A stretch of DNA of 64,000 nucleotides from Streptomyces capitiformicae (GTDB lineage: Bacteria; Actinomycetota; Actinomycetes; Streptomycetales; Streptomycetaceae): assembly GCF_002214185.1 (NCBI RefSeq), contig NZ_CP022161.1:372001-436000 (forward strand), in the 5' to 3' direction. Position 1 is the stretch's first letter; the number at the start of each line of letters is the position of its first letter. Both the position numbers and the translations under genes were made by a program. Below the pieces are notes generated by a model, which ran no database searches, had not been told where the DNA came from, and saw only the letters and a program-made list of their open reading frames with translations. Below, one piece after another: positions 28,859-37,524 of this stretch.

Positions 28859-29671
28859 CTACGCCTTCCGTCCCCACGCCGAGATCAGCGGTGGGGCGGC
28901 GACGTCCATCGTGCCGGAGGCCACGTCGGCCAGGTGGCGGTCGATCTCCTCGTCCGTGGCGAGGTTCGCCGTGACCAGGGCAGCGCGGAGCTGCTGAATC
29001 GTCGTCAGCTCCAGGACGGCACAGCCGGGTGAGGCGACGGGGAAGTACGCGTCGGCCTCTACTCCCCGCAAGCCCGCCGCCCGTAGTAGACGCGGAAGTC
29101 TGCGGCCGTGTGCCAGGTCGACACCGTGTTCGGCGAGCAGCGTACGGACGGCCTGGCGGAGCCGGTTGGCCAGTTGCTGCTCGGGGCCGGTTTCCTCCGG
29201 ACAGGCCAGGGGCTGGAGGGCGGGGTCGGCGTCCTCGATCAGCAGCCGTCCGCCCGGACGCAGGGCATCGATCATCGACAGCAACGCCCGCTCGCGGTCC
29301 GGGGCGTGACCGAGGGCCAGCCGGGCATGGACGAAGTCGAAGCCCTCACCCGGCGGGCCGTCGACGCCGACATGGTGGACGCGGACCTCGACCGGTGGGC
29401 GGGTGACCGAGGGGACGGCCCACGAGAGATCGGTGTCGGTCGCCATGACCTTCCCGGTCGGTCCGACCTTCTTGGCCAGCCAGGAGACCACGGAGGAGCC
29501 GCCCGCGCCGACCTCCCAGCAGCGCCAGCCGGATCCGAGACCGAAGCCCTCCATGTGCCGGAACGTCGTGGGGTCGAAGAGCGTGGCGAAGGCCTCGGAG
29601 CGCTGCCCCGTCTCGGCTTGTCCTGTCTCGGTCTGCTGCTGGTCGAAGAGATATCCGTCGGTTCGCATCAT
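28859..29671 (-). CDS. SAM-dependent methyltransferase
   Basis: This 270-residue class I methyltransferase shows SAM motif I WEVGAGGSSVVSWLA near residue 57, an acidic end of strand 2 in VMATDTDL, DFVHARLALGHAPDRERAL for motif post-II/III and a GGRLLIEDADP strand. The C-terminal half carries a helical lid typical of small-molecule methyltransferases. Two ATGs in tandem (29671 and 29668) are the likely start; a longer frame reaching 29872 is dismissed as it has no ribosome site. It is divergent from corA and convergent with the kinase; the substrate is unknown. Confidence 0.83.
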   Translation of the reverse strand: MMRTDGYLFDQQQTETGQAETGQRSEAFATLFDPTTFRHMEGFGLGSGWRCWEVGAGGSSVVSWLAKKVGPTGKVMATDTDLSWAVPSVTRPPVEVRVHHVGVDGPPGEGFDFVHARLALGHAPDRERALLSMIDALRPGGRLLIEDADPALQPLACPEETGPEQQLANRLRQAVRTLLAEHGVDLAHGRRLPRLLRAAGLRGVEADAYFPVASPGCAVLELTTIQQLRAALVTANLATDEEIDRHLADVASGTMDVAAPPLISAWGRKA

Positions 29672-29886
29672 GCCGCGATCATCCCATTTGACGGACTTGT
29701 CACTTATCGCGACGCTCCCGCAGTCCGCGAGGTCCGCTCCGGCGGGGGCTGAAAGCGCTGGAGTCGCCGGAAAACGAAGCGGAGTGTTCCGTTCCCACAG
29801 CCTTACCCGCCGCTCATTCGGTCCTGGCAAACTGGCGCGAGAAGGCACGAAGTGCGGTGCGAGGAGATCCACGCAAGGAGATCCAG

Positions 29887-31014
29887 ATGTCCATGGCAGG
29901 GAATTTGCGGAAGGTCACCGGCCTCGACAAGGTCGGCGGCCTCCGCAAGGTGGCACGGCTGGCACGGCGTCGCGCCCGCGTCGACCTCAGCCATCCGGCC
30001 CGGTCCCCGCTGGGCACCGCGGTGGTGAACTGCGTGACATACCAGAAGGGAGTTCGGATCCCCGGCGGCCGCGATGTCATCGAGGCGATACGGCAGGTTC
30101 GCAGGAGCGACCACGGCTTCGTCTGGCTCGGGCTGCACGAGCCGACGGAGCGGGAGTTCGCCGGCATCGCCGAGCTCTTCGATCTGCACCCGCTGGCGGT
30201 CGAGGACGCGGTCGAGGCCCACCAGCGCCCGAAGCTGGAGCGGTACGGCGACACGCTGTTCTCGGTGTTCAAGACGGTCTGCTATGTCGAGCACACGGAA
30301 CTGACCGCGACCAGCGAAGTGGTGAACACCGGCGAGATCATGGTCTTCGTCGGCCCCGACTTCGTGATCACGGTACGGCACGGGCGGCACGGTTCACTCG
30401 GCCCGCTGCGCGAGGAGTTGGAGGCGAACCCGGAGCAGCTCGCCAAGGGCCCGGCCGCGGTGCTGCACGCGATCGCGGACCACGTGGTGGACGACTATCT
30501 GACCGTCACGGACCAGGTGCAGGCGGACATCGACCAGGTCGAGACGGATGTGTTCGCCGCGAACGGCTCACGCGTCGACCCGGGGCGCATCTACCAGCTC
30601 AAACGTGAACTGCTCGAACTGAAGCGAGCGGTGGCCCCGCTCGCCCGCCCGCTCCTCGAGCTCACCTCACGGCCGATCCGAGTGGTCGATCCGGAGATAC
30701 AGGCCTACTTCCGTGACGTCTCCGACCACTTGCTGCGGGCCACCGAGCAGATAGCCGCGTTCGACGAACTGCTGAACTCGATCCTGCAGGCGCACCTCGC
30801 GCAGGTCAGCGTCGCGCAGAACGAGGACATGCGGAAGATCACGGCGTGGGCGGCGCTCATCGCCGTACCGACCATGGTGTGCGGGGTCTACGGCATGAAC
30901 TTCGAGCACATGCCCGAGCTGCACTGGAAGTTCGGCTATCCGCTGGTCCTGGGGATCATAGCCACCGCCTGCGCCACCTTGTACCGGGGCTTCAAGCGCA
31001 ACGGCTGGCTGTGA
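29887..31014 (+). CDS. corA: CorA-family Mg2+/Co2+ channel
   Basis: CorA forms a pentameric magnesium channel. The 375-residue protein has a long cytoplasmic N-terminal part with acidic helices (HEPTEREFAGIAELFDLHPL, EVNTGEIMVFVGPDFVITVRH strands) and two C-terminal helices; the selectivity signature YGMNFEHMPEL lies just after the first, and the last residues are basic (KRNGW). AAGGAG sits 8 bases before ATG 29887. It is convergent with the CBS gene; no Mg2+ leader structure was recognised. Confidence 0.93.
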   Translation: MSMAGNLRKVTGLDKVGGLRKVARLARRRARVDLSHPARSPLGTAVVNCVTYQKGVRIPGGRDVIEAIRQVRRSDHGFVWLGLHEPTEREFAGIAELFDLHPLAVEDAVEAHQRPKLERYGDTLFSVFKTVCYVEHTELTATSEVVNTGEIMVFVGPDFVITVRHGRHGSLGPLREELEANPEQLAKGPAAVLHAIADHVVDDYLTVTDQVQADIDQVETDVFAANGSRVDPGRIYQLKRELLELKRAVAPLARPLLELTSRPIRVVDPEIQAYFRDVSDHLLRATEQIAAFDELLNSILQAHLAQVSVAQNEDMRKITAWAALIAVPTMVCGVYGMNFEHMPELHWKFGYPLVLGIIATACATLYRGFKRNGWL

Positions 31015-31051
31015 CCCCAGGGCCGGCGGGATCGGTCGGGCAGCGGCCGGG

Positions 31052-31480
31052 TCAGTGCGTCGCGGTCTTCGCGTAGACGCTCTCGGCCCAGTCGGCGATC
31101 TGGTCCTCCGGCAGGTTCCGGGCCAGGTCGGCCTCACTGATCATGCCGACGAGGCGCTTGTTCTCGATCACCGGAAGCCGGCGGATCTGGTGCCCCTTCA
31201 TCTCCTGGAGCACCTCGCTGATGTCGGCGTTCGCGTCGATCCAGCGCGGTGTCCCCTTGGCCAGGTCGCCGGCCGTGACTTTGGACGGGTCGCGGCCCAG
31301 GGCGACACAACCGACGACGATGTCGCGGTCGGTGAGGATGCCGCAGAGCCGTTCGTTCCGGTCGCTGATGGGGAGCGCCCCGACGTTCAGCTGGCGCATC
31401 AGCTGGGCGGCGCGGTCCAGGGTCTCGTGGGCGGGAATCCACTGGGCACCGCGGTGCATGATGTCTCCGGCGGTGGTCAT
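31052..31480 (-). CDS. Tandem CBS-domain protein
   Basis: This 142-residue cytoplasmic protein is a single Bateman module: CBS1 from TAGDIMHRGAQWIPAHETL to LTDRDIVVGCVA, CBS2 from VTAGDLAKGT to IENKRLVGMISEADLAR. CBS pairs bind adenine nucleotides such as AMP, ATP or SAM and sense energy state. There is no enzyme domain attached. GGGAGG precedes ATG 31480; the longer frame to 31594 has no support. In actinobacteria small CBS proteins are often dormancy or hypoxia associated, but nothing here shows such regulation. Confidence 0.9.
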   Translation of the reverse strand: MTTAGDIMHRGAQWIPAHETLDRAAQLMRQLNVGALPISDRNERLCGILTDRDIVVGCVALGRDPSKVTAGDLAKGTPRWIDANADISEVLQEMKGHQIRRLPVIENKRLVGMISEADLARNLPEDQIADWAESVYAKTATH

Positions 31481-31636
31481 GTAGTACCTCCCGTTGCCGG
31501 ACGGCCGGCGCGGCGCAGGACACACCGCTAAGTCCCGGCGCCCTACATTCTTGCCGCGCCCGGAAGGAACCGCACCCGGAGCAGTCGGGGACACGGGTCC
31601 CGGCTCACACGAGCCCTGTGCTTGCGGGCCCCGCTG

Positions 31637-32278
31637 TCAGCCGTTCCAGGCCGGGTGCCGGGGGTCGTCGGCGCGTACCAGGACGTCGGCCGTGTTGGCC
31701 GGGGCGGTTTCGGTCTCATAGCGCTCGTAGGCGGGGAGGGTCCAGTGCTCGTTCTCGGGGGTGCGGCGGCGCAGGGCGCTCGGGGAGAGGAGGACATGGA
31801 CGCTCAGGTCGAAGGGAAACCAGTTCTTGAGGAGGAGGGGGCCTTGCATCAACAGGAGTGCACCGGGCCGGAGTTGGACGTAGGGACTGCGAGTGGCGCG
31901 GTCGGTGGTGGGATCCCAGAGGTCGGGCAGGACTCGACCCGTACCGCCGACTTCGAGCGGGCCGAAGACCTCGCGCCAGAGGGCGGGAGTGTCGAACCAG
32001 CCGTTGTAGTACGCCTCCACGTCCTCGTGACCGTACTCGAAGCGGAGCGACGCCGGACGGAGGAAGCCCTCGGTGCCCACGACCAGAGAGGAGCGGCCAC
32101 GTATGCGCAGTGCCTCCGAGACGCGTGCGGCGAGGTCGCCGGGATGGGCGGCCGGGGCACCGTCGAAGGCGACGCGCGGCCAGAGGCCGCCGTCGGCCGG
32201 CTTCAGGTCGAGGAGGCGGTCGGCGAGGAGATCGCCGAGCCGCTCCCAGGTGATCGCGTCGAATCGCACACGGCCCAT
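31637..32278 (-). CDS. Uridine-kinase-like protein with a degenerate P-loop
   Basis: The 213-residue protein resembles actinobacterial proteins annotated as uridine kinase. The expected strand-loop-helix reads VAFDGAPAAHPGDLAARV, but the canonical GxxGxGKS/T is absent, so ordinary P-loop ATP binding is doubtful. Other conserved-looking parts are FEYGHEDVEAYYNGWFD and the basic lid region LLLKNWFPFDLSVHVLLS. ATG 32278 gives the core family start; the frame extends to 32335. It is divergent from the DUF2293 gene. The function remains uncertain; it may bind a nucleotide without phosphoryl transfer. Confidence 0.72.
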   Translation of the reverse strand: MGRVRFDAITWERLGDLLADRLLDLKPADGGLWPRVAFDGAPAAHPGDLAARVSEALRIRGRSSLVVGTEGFLRPASLRFEYGHEDVEAYYNGWFDTPALWREVFGPLEVGGTGRVLPDLWDPTTDRATRSPYVQLRPGALLLMQGPLLLKNWFPFDLSVHVLLSPSALRRRTPENEHWTLPAYERYETETAPANTADVLVRADDPRHPAWNG

Positions 32279-32370
32279 GATGCCGCGCGCGTCGAAACGG
32301 GCCCGAACCGGTCGGGAGACCGACGCGAAAGCCACGTGACCATGCGGCCACCAGGGGGAATCAACCGCTT

Positions 32371-33054
32371 ATGGCCGCGCTCGCTACACCCCCGCCCCGT
32401 ACCGGACTTGTCGTCGTGCAGGCACTCAGGAAGAAGCACTGCGCGGAATGCCGGGGCGGGCCGGTGGGGCTGCTCATGCTGGAAGAGGGGGTGCCGCGCT
32501 GTCTCGACTGCGCGGACCTCGGGCATCTGGTGTTCCTGCCGCGCGGCGACACCGCACTCACGCGCAGAGCGAGGGAGGAGAGCTCACTGTCGGCCGTGGT
32601 CGTGCGGTTCAACCGGCGCAAGAGCCGGTACGAGCGACAGGGCGTCCTGGTCGAGGAGGCGGCGCTCGCCCGGGCCGAGGAGCGCTGCCTGGCGGACGCG
32701 GAGGTCCGACGGCGACGCCGAGCCCGGGACGCGCGGCGGCGGGCCGTGGAGGACGTGCGGTTCACGGACGCGTTCGCGACGGAGATACGGCGGCTGTTCC
32801 CCGCCTGCCCGGCCGAGCGAGCACGGGAAATCGCCGCACACGCCTCCCTCCGAGGCAGCGGGCGGGTGGGACGGAGCGCGGCGGGGCGCGCCATGACGGA
32901 GGTCGCGGTGACCTCGGCGGTCATCGCGTCCGTACGGCATGTGGACACGCCGTACGACCAGCTCCTCATGAGCGGCTTGGCACGGTACGCGGCACGGCGA
33001 CGGATCGCGGGGGTGGTGGAGGCGAGGCTGCGCGAGTGGCGGGCGACGGGATGA
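32371..33054 (+). CDS. DUF2293-domain protein
   Basis: This is a 227-residue basic cytoplasmic protein. A cysteine pair in HCAECRGGPVG ... VPRCLDC suggests a small zinc-binding N-terminus, followed by an Arg-rich helix (RRRRARDARRRAVED). The C-terminal region (FATEIRRLFPACPAERAREIA, then SGRVGRSAAGRAMTEVAVT) matches what I recall as DUF2293. The function is unknown; the charge suggests nucleic-acid binding. The start at ATG 32371 leaves 92 bp to the divergent uridine-kinase-like gene. Confidence 0.78.
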   Translation: MAALATPPPRTGLVVVQALRKKHCAECRGGPVGLLMLEEGVPRCLDCADLGHLVFLPRGDTALTRRAREESSLSAVVVRFNRRKSRYERQGVLVEEAALARAEERCLADAEVRRRRRARDARRRAVEDVRFTDAFATEIRRLFPACPAERAREIAAHASLRGSGRVGRSAAGRAMTEVAVTSAVIASVRHVDTPYDQLLMSGLARYAARRRIAGVVEARLREWRATG

Positions 33055-33122
33055 GCGGGGTGTGGTGACGGTGGACGCCGTACGGGATCCTTTGAATCGG
33101 GGGAAATCAGGTGGGAGCGGAC

Positions 33123-33602
33123 ATGATCGACGGGCCGTACTTCGTGCTGACGGTGTTGGGCTTGCTCGGGACCACGATGGTGGCGGGGGTGTTCTGCGCG
33201 TTCTCGACGTTCGTGATGAAGGGGCTGGCCTCTCTGCCGCCGGCGCAGGGTGTCGCCGCGATGCAGGCGATCAATGTGAGCGCCCTGACTCCGGCCTTCA
33301 TGCTCGTGTTCGCCGGTACGGCGGTGCTGTGCGCCGTGCTCGCCGTCGTCACGTTCGTGCTGTGGCCGGACGAGGGCACGGTGGAGTTGCTGCTCGGCAG
33401 CGCGCTGTATCTGTTCGGCTGCTTCGGGGTCACGATGGTGGCGAACGTGCCGCGCAACGAGGCGCTCGCCAAGCTGGACGCGGGCACGCCGGAGGCCGCC
33501 GCGTACTGGCGGACGTATGTGAGCGAGTGGACGGGGTGGAACCACATACGGATGGTCGCGGCGGCCGCGGCGGCGCTGTCGTATCTGCTGGCGCTCACCT
33601 GA
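33123..33602 (+). CDS. DUF1772 (anthrone-oxygenase-like) membrane protein
   Basis: This 159-residue protein has four hydrophobic helices (FVLTVLGLLGTTMVAGVFCA; FMLVFAGTAVLCAVLAVVTF; LLGSALYLFGCFGVTMVAN; and the C-terminal AAAAAALSYLLAL). The conserved DUF1772 polar motifs NVPRNEALAK and SEWTGWNHIRM are present. Some family members are fungal anthrone oxygenases, but bacterial ones mostly have no known role. ATG 33123 has GGGAG upstream; a GTG at 33111 would add four residues. Confidence 0.8.
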   Translation: MIDGPYFVLTVLGLLGTTMVAGVFCAFSTFVMKGLASLPPAQGVAAMQAINVSALTPAFMLVFAGTAVLCAVLAVVTFVLWPDEGTVELLLGSALYLFGCFGVTMVANVPRNEALAKLDAGTPEAAAYWRTYVSEWTGWNHIRMVAAAAAALSYLLALT

Positions 33603-33753
33603 GGCGGGTGCGGGGGGCCGCGTCGTATCGTGGCGGGAGGAGAGTGCCCCCCGAGGGCGTACGGCCTCACGTCTCATGTCGATTCCGACCCGATCCGAGT
33701 CCGCCGGTGTACGGCCACGCCGTACGCGTACGCAATACGTGAGGGAGACGGCA

Positions 33754-35241
33754 ATGGCCGATCCCAAGGGTTTTCTGACCACGCCACGCGAGGAATGGCC
33801 CCGACGGCCCGTGGAGGAGCGGGTGCGGGACTGGAACGAGGTGCACGTTCCCGGGGCGCTGTTGCCGATCATCAGCAGGCAGGCCGACCGTTGCATGGAC
33901 TGCGGGATCCCGTTCTGCCATGAAGCGTGTCCGCTCGGGAATCTGATCCCCGAGTGGAACGACCTCGTGTCGCGGGAGGACTGGCGCGCGGCGAGCGACC
34001 GGTTGCACGCCACGAACAACTTCCCCGAGTTCACGGGGCGATTGTGTCCCGCCCCCTGCGAGGCCGGGTGCGTCCTGGCGATCAATCAGCCCGCGGTGAC
34101 CATCAAGAACGTCGAGGTGGCCATCGCGGACCGGGCCTGGGAGGACGGTTTCACGCCGCCGCGCCCGCCGGACCGGTTGACCGGGAAGACGGTCGCCGTG
34201 ATCGGCTCCGGGCCCACGGGGCTCGCGGCGGCACAGCAGCTGACCCGGGCCGGGCACACGGTCGCGGTGTACGAGCGGGCGGACCGGATCGGGGGGTTGC
34301 TGCGGTACGGGATACCCGCGTTCAAGATGGAGAAGCGGCATCTGGACCGGCGGTTGGAGCAGATGCGGGCGGAGGGCACGAAGTTCCGTACGTCGACCGC
34401 CATAGGCAAGGACATCGGGGCGGCTGAGCTGCGGTCCCGGTACGACGCCGTGGTGATCGCGACAGGGGCGACGGCCTGGCGGGAACTGGACGTGCCAGGG
34501 CGGGAGTTGGACGGCATCCACCAGGCGATGGAGTATCTGCCGCTGGCCGACCGGGTGTGTGAGGGGGATCTGGCCGCCTCGCCGCTGTCGGCCGCCGGGA
34601 AGCATGTCGTGATCGTCGGGGGTGGTGACACGGGGGCGGACTGTCTGGGGACGGCGGTACGGGAAGGGGCCGCGTCCGTGACGCAGTTGGACATCTATCC
34701 GCTGCCGATGGCGGACCGCGACGAGGACGTCGATCCATGGCCGACGTATCCGAAGGTGTACCGGCTCTCGGCAGCGCACGAGGAGGCGCGCGACCTGGAG
34801 ACAGCGCCGGCGGCGGACGCGGACGCGCGGTTGTTCGCGGCGTCCACGCTCCGCTTCACGGGGGACGCTGACGGACATGTGCGGGGATTGCACCTGGTCG
34901 AGGTGGACGAGCGGCGGCAGCCCCGGCCCGGCACAGGGCGGACACTCCCCGTCGACCTGGTCCTGCTCGCCCTCGGCTTCTCGGGGCCGGACCGCCACGA
35001 CGGGCTCATCGACCAACTGGGGCTGGCCCTCGATCCGCGCGGGACGATCACCCGGGGGCCGGACTTCGCGACCAACGTCCCCGGCGTGTACGCCGCCGGG
35101 GACGCCGCCCGCGGGCAGTCCCTCATCGTCTGGGCGATCGCCGAGGGACGGGCGGTGGCCGCCGCGGTCGACCGCGCACTGACCGGCGCGGAGCGCCTAC
35201 CGGCGCCGATCGGCCCGTACGACCGGCCGATGACGGCGTAG
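33754..35241 (+). CDS. gltD: Glutamate synthase small-subunit-like oxidoreductase (GltD type), without a linked gltB
   Basis: This 495-residue iron-sulfur flavoprotein passes electrons from NADPH through FAD to [4Fe-4S] clusters. The N-terminal domain has both cysteine clusters: RCMDCGIPFCHEACPLGN and FTGRLCPAPCEAGCV. FAD- and NADPH-binding Rossmann motifs read VAVIGSGPTGLAAAQQL and VVIVGGGDTGADCLG, and YAAGDAARGQSLIVWAI closes the FAD site. GAGGGAG precedes ATG 33754. A large subunit (gltB, ~1,500 residues) would be expected next to a canonical gltD but is absent on both sides, so it may be a second copy or a stand-alone oxidoreductase of the same family. Confidence 0.9.
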   Translation: MADPKGFLTTPREEWPRRPVEERVRDWNEVHVPGALLPIISRQADRCMDCGIPFCHEACPLGNLIPEWNDLVSREDWRAASDRLHATNNFPEFTGRLCPAPCEAGCVLAINQPAVTIKNVEVAIADRAWEDGFTPPRPPDRLTGKTVAVIGSGPTGLAAAQQLTRAGHTVAVYERADRIGGLLRYGIPAFKMEKRHLDRRLEQMRAEGTKFRTSTAIGKDIGAAELRSRYDAVVIATGATAWRELDVPGRELDGIHQAMEYLPLADRVCEGDLAASPLSAAGKHVVIVGGGDTGADCLGTAVREGAASVTQLDIYPLPMADRDEDVDPWPTYPKVYRLSAAHEEARDLETAPAADADARLFAASTLRFTGDADGHVRGLHLVEVDERRQPRPGTGRTLPVDLVLLALGFSGPDRHDGLIDQLGLALDPRGTITRGPDFATNVPGVYAAGDAARGQSLIVWAIAEGRAVAAAVDRALTGAERLPAPIGPYDRPMTA

Positions 35242-35247
35242 GGCCGC

Positions 35248-35787
35248 TCAGCGGTCGTCGGTGCCTGCGCGCTTGCCCGTGGACAGGGCTATGCGGTTCC
35301 AGGTGTTGATCGTGAGGATCAGGGCGAGGACGTGGGCGAGCTCGGTGTCGTCGAAGTGGGTGGCGGCCTCGGCGTAGACGGCGTCCGGGACGCTGTTGTC
35401 GGCTACGAGGGTGACGGCCTCGGTGAGCGCGAGGGCCGCCTGTTCGCGTGGGGTGAAGAAGTGCCGGGCCTCGCGCCACACCGGGATCATGTGGAGTCGG
35501 TCCTCGCTCTCGCCGGCCTTGCGGGCGTCGTTGGTGTGCATGTGGAGGCAGTAGGCGCAGTGGTTGAGGTGGGAGGCGCGGATCTGGATCAGTTCGACCA
35601 GTGCCGGGTCGAGACCCTCGCGGGCGGCCGCGTCGAAGCCGATGAGGGCGCGGAAGACCTTCGGCGCGGACTTCGCGAAGTCGAGCCGCCGGGTCATTTC
35701 GTTCGCTGTCGCCTCGTTCGCCGTCGCCTCGTTCGCCGTCGTGTCATTCGCCGTCGTGTCATTCGCCGTGTTCGTCGTCATGACCAT
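35248..35787 (-). CDS. AhpD-like / carboxymuconolactone decarboxylase family protein
   Basis: This 179-residue protein has the AhpD-type redox motif HLNHCAYCLHMHTNDARKAG, with the CxxC and the downstream His of peroxidase-related alkylhydroperoxidases. A role in peroxide reduction or thiol redox cycling is inferred from the family. The first ~30 residues are a tandem repeat (NDTTA twice, NEATA twice) encoded by 15-bp units, with no counterpart in the core family; the ATG at 35697 (MTRRLDFAKSAP) could be the ancestral start. It is convergent with the gltD-type gene (6 bp apart) and divergent from the MocR regulator 41 bp away. Confidence 0.87.
   Translation of the reverse strand: MVMTTNTANDTTANDTTANEATANEATANEMTRRLDFAKSAPKVFRALIGFDAAAREGLDPALVELIQIRASHLNHCAYCLHMHTNDARKAGESEDRLHMIPVWREARHFFTPREQAALALTEAVTLVADNSVPDAVYAEAATHFDDTELAHVLALILTINTWNRIALSTGKRAGTDDR
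35701..35770. repeat. 15-bp tandem repeats in the AhpD-like gene
   Basis: Four full and one partial 15-bp unit, two variants (GTTCGCCGTCGCCTC and ATTCGCCGTCGTGTC), in frame, encoding the NEATA/NDTTA repeats at the N-terminus. Copy-number change would alter the tail without breaking the frame. Confidence 0.85.
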
Positions 35788-35828
35788 GAATCTATGGGGC
35801 GGAAAGACCTGCCATAGGGTGCATTTCT

Positions 35829-37304
35829 GTGGTGGATTCGTGGGTCAATTCGGCGGAGCGGATCGGTGCCGATCTGCATCTCGAGCTGTCCGGTACCGGT
35901 GGGCGTCGCGCCGCGCTCATCCGGGCGCTGCGGGACGCGGTGCGCAGCGGCCGACTGGCTCCCGGTACACGGCTGCCGCCGTATCGCTCGCTGGCCGCGG
36001 ACCTCGGCGTGGCCCGGAACACGGTCGCCGACGCGTACGCGGAGCTGGTCGCGGAGGGGTGGCTGACCGCGCGGCAGGGGTCAGGCACCCGGGTCGCCGA
36101 GCGGGCGGAACCGTTGGGCGGCTCCGCCCGCGTACCCCGAAAAGAGCCTCCACGCGCGCGTGGATCGCGGCACGACCTGCGGCAGGGCACTCCGGACTCG
36201 TCGTCGTTCCCGCGTGCGGCTTGGGCGACGTCGTATCGCAGGGCATTGGCGCAGGCGCCCAACGAGGCCTTCGGGCCGGGCGACCCCGCGGGCCGGGGCG
36301 AACTCCGTGAGGCGCTCGCCGAGTATCTGGCACGCGCGCGTGGAGTGCGCACCGAGCCCTCGCGGATCGTGATCTGCTCCGGCTTCGCGCACGCCCTGCG
36401 CCTCCTCTTCCACGGCCGGGTGCTGCGGGGGCCGCTGGCCGTGGAGTCGTACGGCCTGGCGTTCCATCGTGAGCTGCTGAGCGCCGCGTCCGTACGGACC
36501 GTTCCGCTGCCGTTGGACGAGGACGGCGCGCGCGTGGACGGTCTGGGGCGCGAGAACGCCGTGCTGCTCACGCCCGCGCACCAGTTCCCCACCGGCGGGC
36601 CGTTGCATCCCTCGCGGCGGGCCGCTGTCGTCGACTGGGCACGCGCGCGTGGCGGGGTGATTCTGGAGGACGACTACGACGGGGAGTTCCGCTACGACCG
36701 CAAGCCCGTCGGCGCCTTGCAGGGACTGGATCCCGAGCGGGTCGTGCACATCGGGTCGGTCAGCAAGAGCCTGTCGCCGGCGCTTCGGCTGGGGTGGATG
36801 GTCCTTCCGGAGCGGTACGTCGACGCCGTACTGGAGGTGAAGGGTGAGCGGGAGGGCTGGGTGAGCGTCCTCGATCAGTTGGCGCTCGCGGACTTCCTCG
36901 TCTCGGGGTCGTACGACCGTCATGTGCGGCGGATGCGGCAGCGGTACCGGGCGCGGCGCGACCGGCTGGTCTCCGCGCTCGCCGCGCACGCGCCGCACAT
37001 CGAGGTCACCGGCATCGCGGCCGGGCTGCACGCGGTACTGCGGCTGCCGCCCGGAACGGAGCGGTCCGCGGTGAAGGCGGCGGCCTGGCAGGGCATCGCG
37101 CTCGACGGGCTGGCCGCGTTCCGGCACCCGGAGGCGACGGACACCGAGGCGCCGGACGGGCTCGTCGTGGGGTACGCGACGCCCCCGGAGCACGCGTACG
37201 GCGCGGCCGTGGAGGCACTGTGCGGGGTGCTGCCACCCAAGGCCGCCGAGGCCGCCGAGGCCGCCGAGGCCGCCGAGGCCGCCGAAGGGACGGCTCGGCC
37301 ATGA
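35829..37304 (+). CDS. MocR/PdxR-type regulator (GntR HTH plus aminotransferase-like domain)
   Basis: This 491-residue regulator joins a winged helix to a fold-type I aminotransferase domain that binds PLP. The HTH reads LPPYRSLAADLGVARNTVADAY near residue 45-75, and the PLP lysine lies in HIGSVSKSLSPALRLGW near 318 with DDYDGEFRYDRKP before it. Members control vitamin B6, GABA or taurine genes. It faces the AhpD-like gene across 41 bp, so that gene is a candidate target. The last ~20 residues are a 9-bp repeat product (AAE units). The GTG start has little leader, so the transcript may be leaderless. Confidence 0.9.
   Translation: MVDSWVNSAERIGADLHLELSGTGGRRAALIRALRDAVRSGRLAPGTRLPPYRSLAADLGVARNTVADAYAELVAEGWLTARQGSGTRVAERAEPLGGSARVPRKEPPRARGSRHDLRQGTPDSSSFPRAAWATSYRRALAQAPNEAFGPGDPAGRGELREALAEYLARARGVRTEPSRIVICSGFAHALRLLFHGRVLRGPLAVESYGLAFHRELLSAASVRTVPLPLDEDGARVDGLGRENAVLLTPAHQFPTGGPLHPSRRAAVVDWARARGGVILEDDYDGEFRYDRKPVGALQGLDPERVVHIGSVSKSLSPALRLGWMVLPERYVDAVLEVKGEREGWVSVLDQLALADFLVSGSYDRHVRRMRQRYRARRDRLVSALAAHAPHIEVTGIAAGLHAVLRLPPGTERSAVKAAAWQGIALDGLAAFRHPEATDTEAPDGLVVGYATPPEHAYGAAVEALCGVLPPKAAEAAEAAEAAEAAEGTARP
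37241..37285. repeat. 9-bp tandem repeat encoding an Ala-Ala-Glu tail
   Basis: Five consecutive GGCCGCCGA units at the 3' end of the MocR gene give a (AAE)n C-terminal tail. Such arrays vary by slippage and here keep the frame. Confidence 0.9.
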
Positions 37305-37524
37305 GCATGAGCATGAACATGAACAGGACCGCGCCGGGGACATAAACCCCATTCGACAGGAAAACGACCTGGGTGGGATCATTGGCCGAGGAGGTGCCTC
37401 ACCGCCGCCATCCAGGCGGACCGACAACTTGGCGGTGATCTGCCCCCATCCTTCGTTCCGTCGTCAGGCGTAGGCCCATTCCCGCGCGTCCCCCCTGTTG
37501 GCGGCCGGTCCTGGAGGGTGCGCG

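Noticed and set aside
36150..36660. Recurrent CACGCGCGTGG words in the MocR gene
   Set aside because: They encode ordinary ARARG stretches, and similar GCGCG-rich words occur in other genes here; no regular spacing to suggest binding sites.
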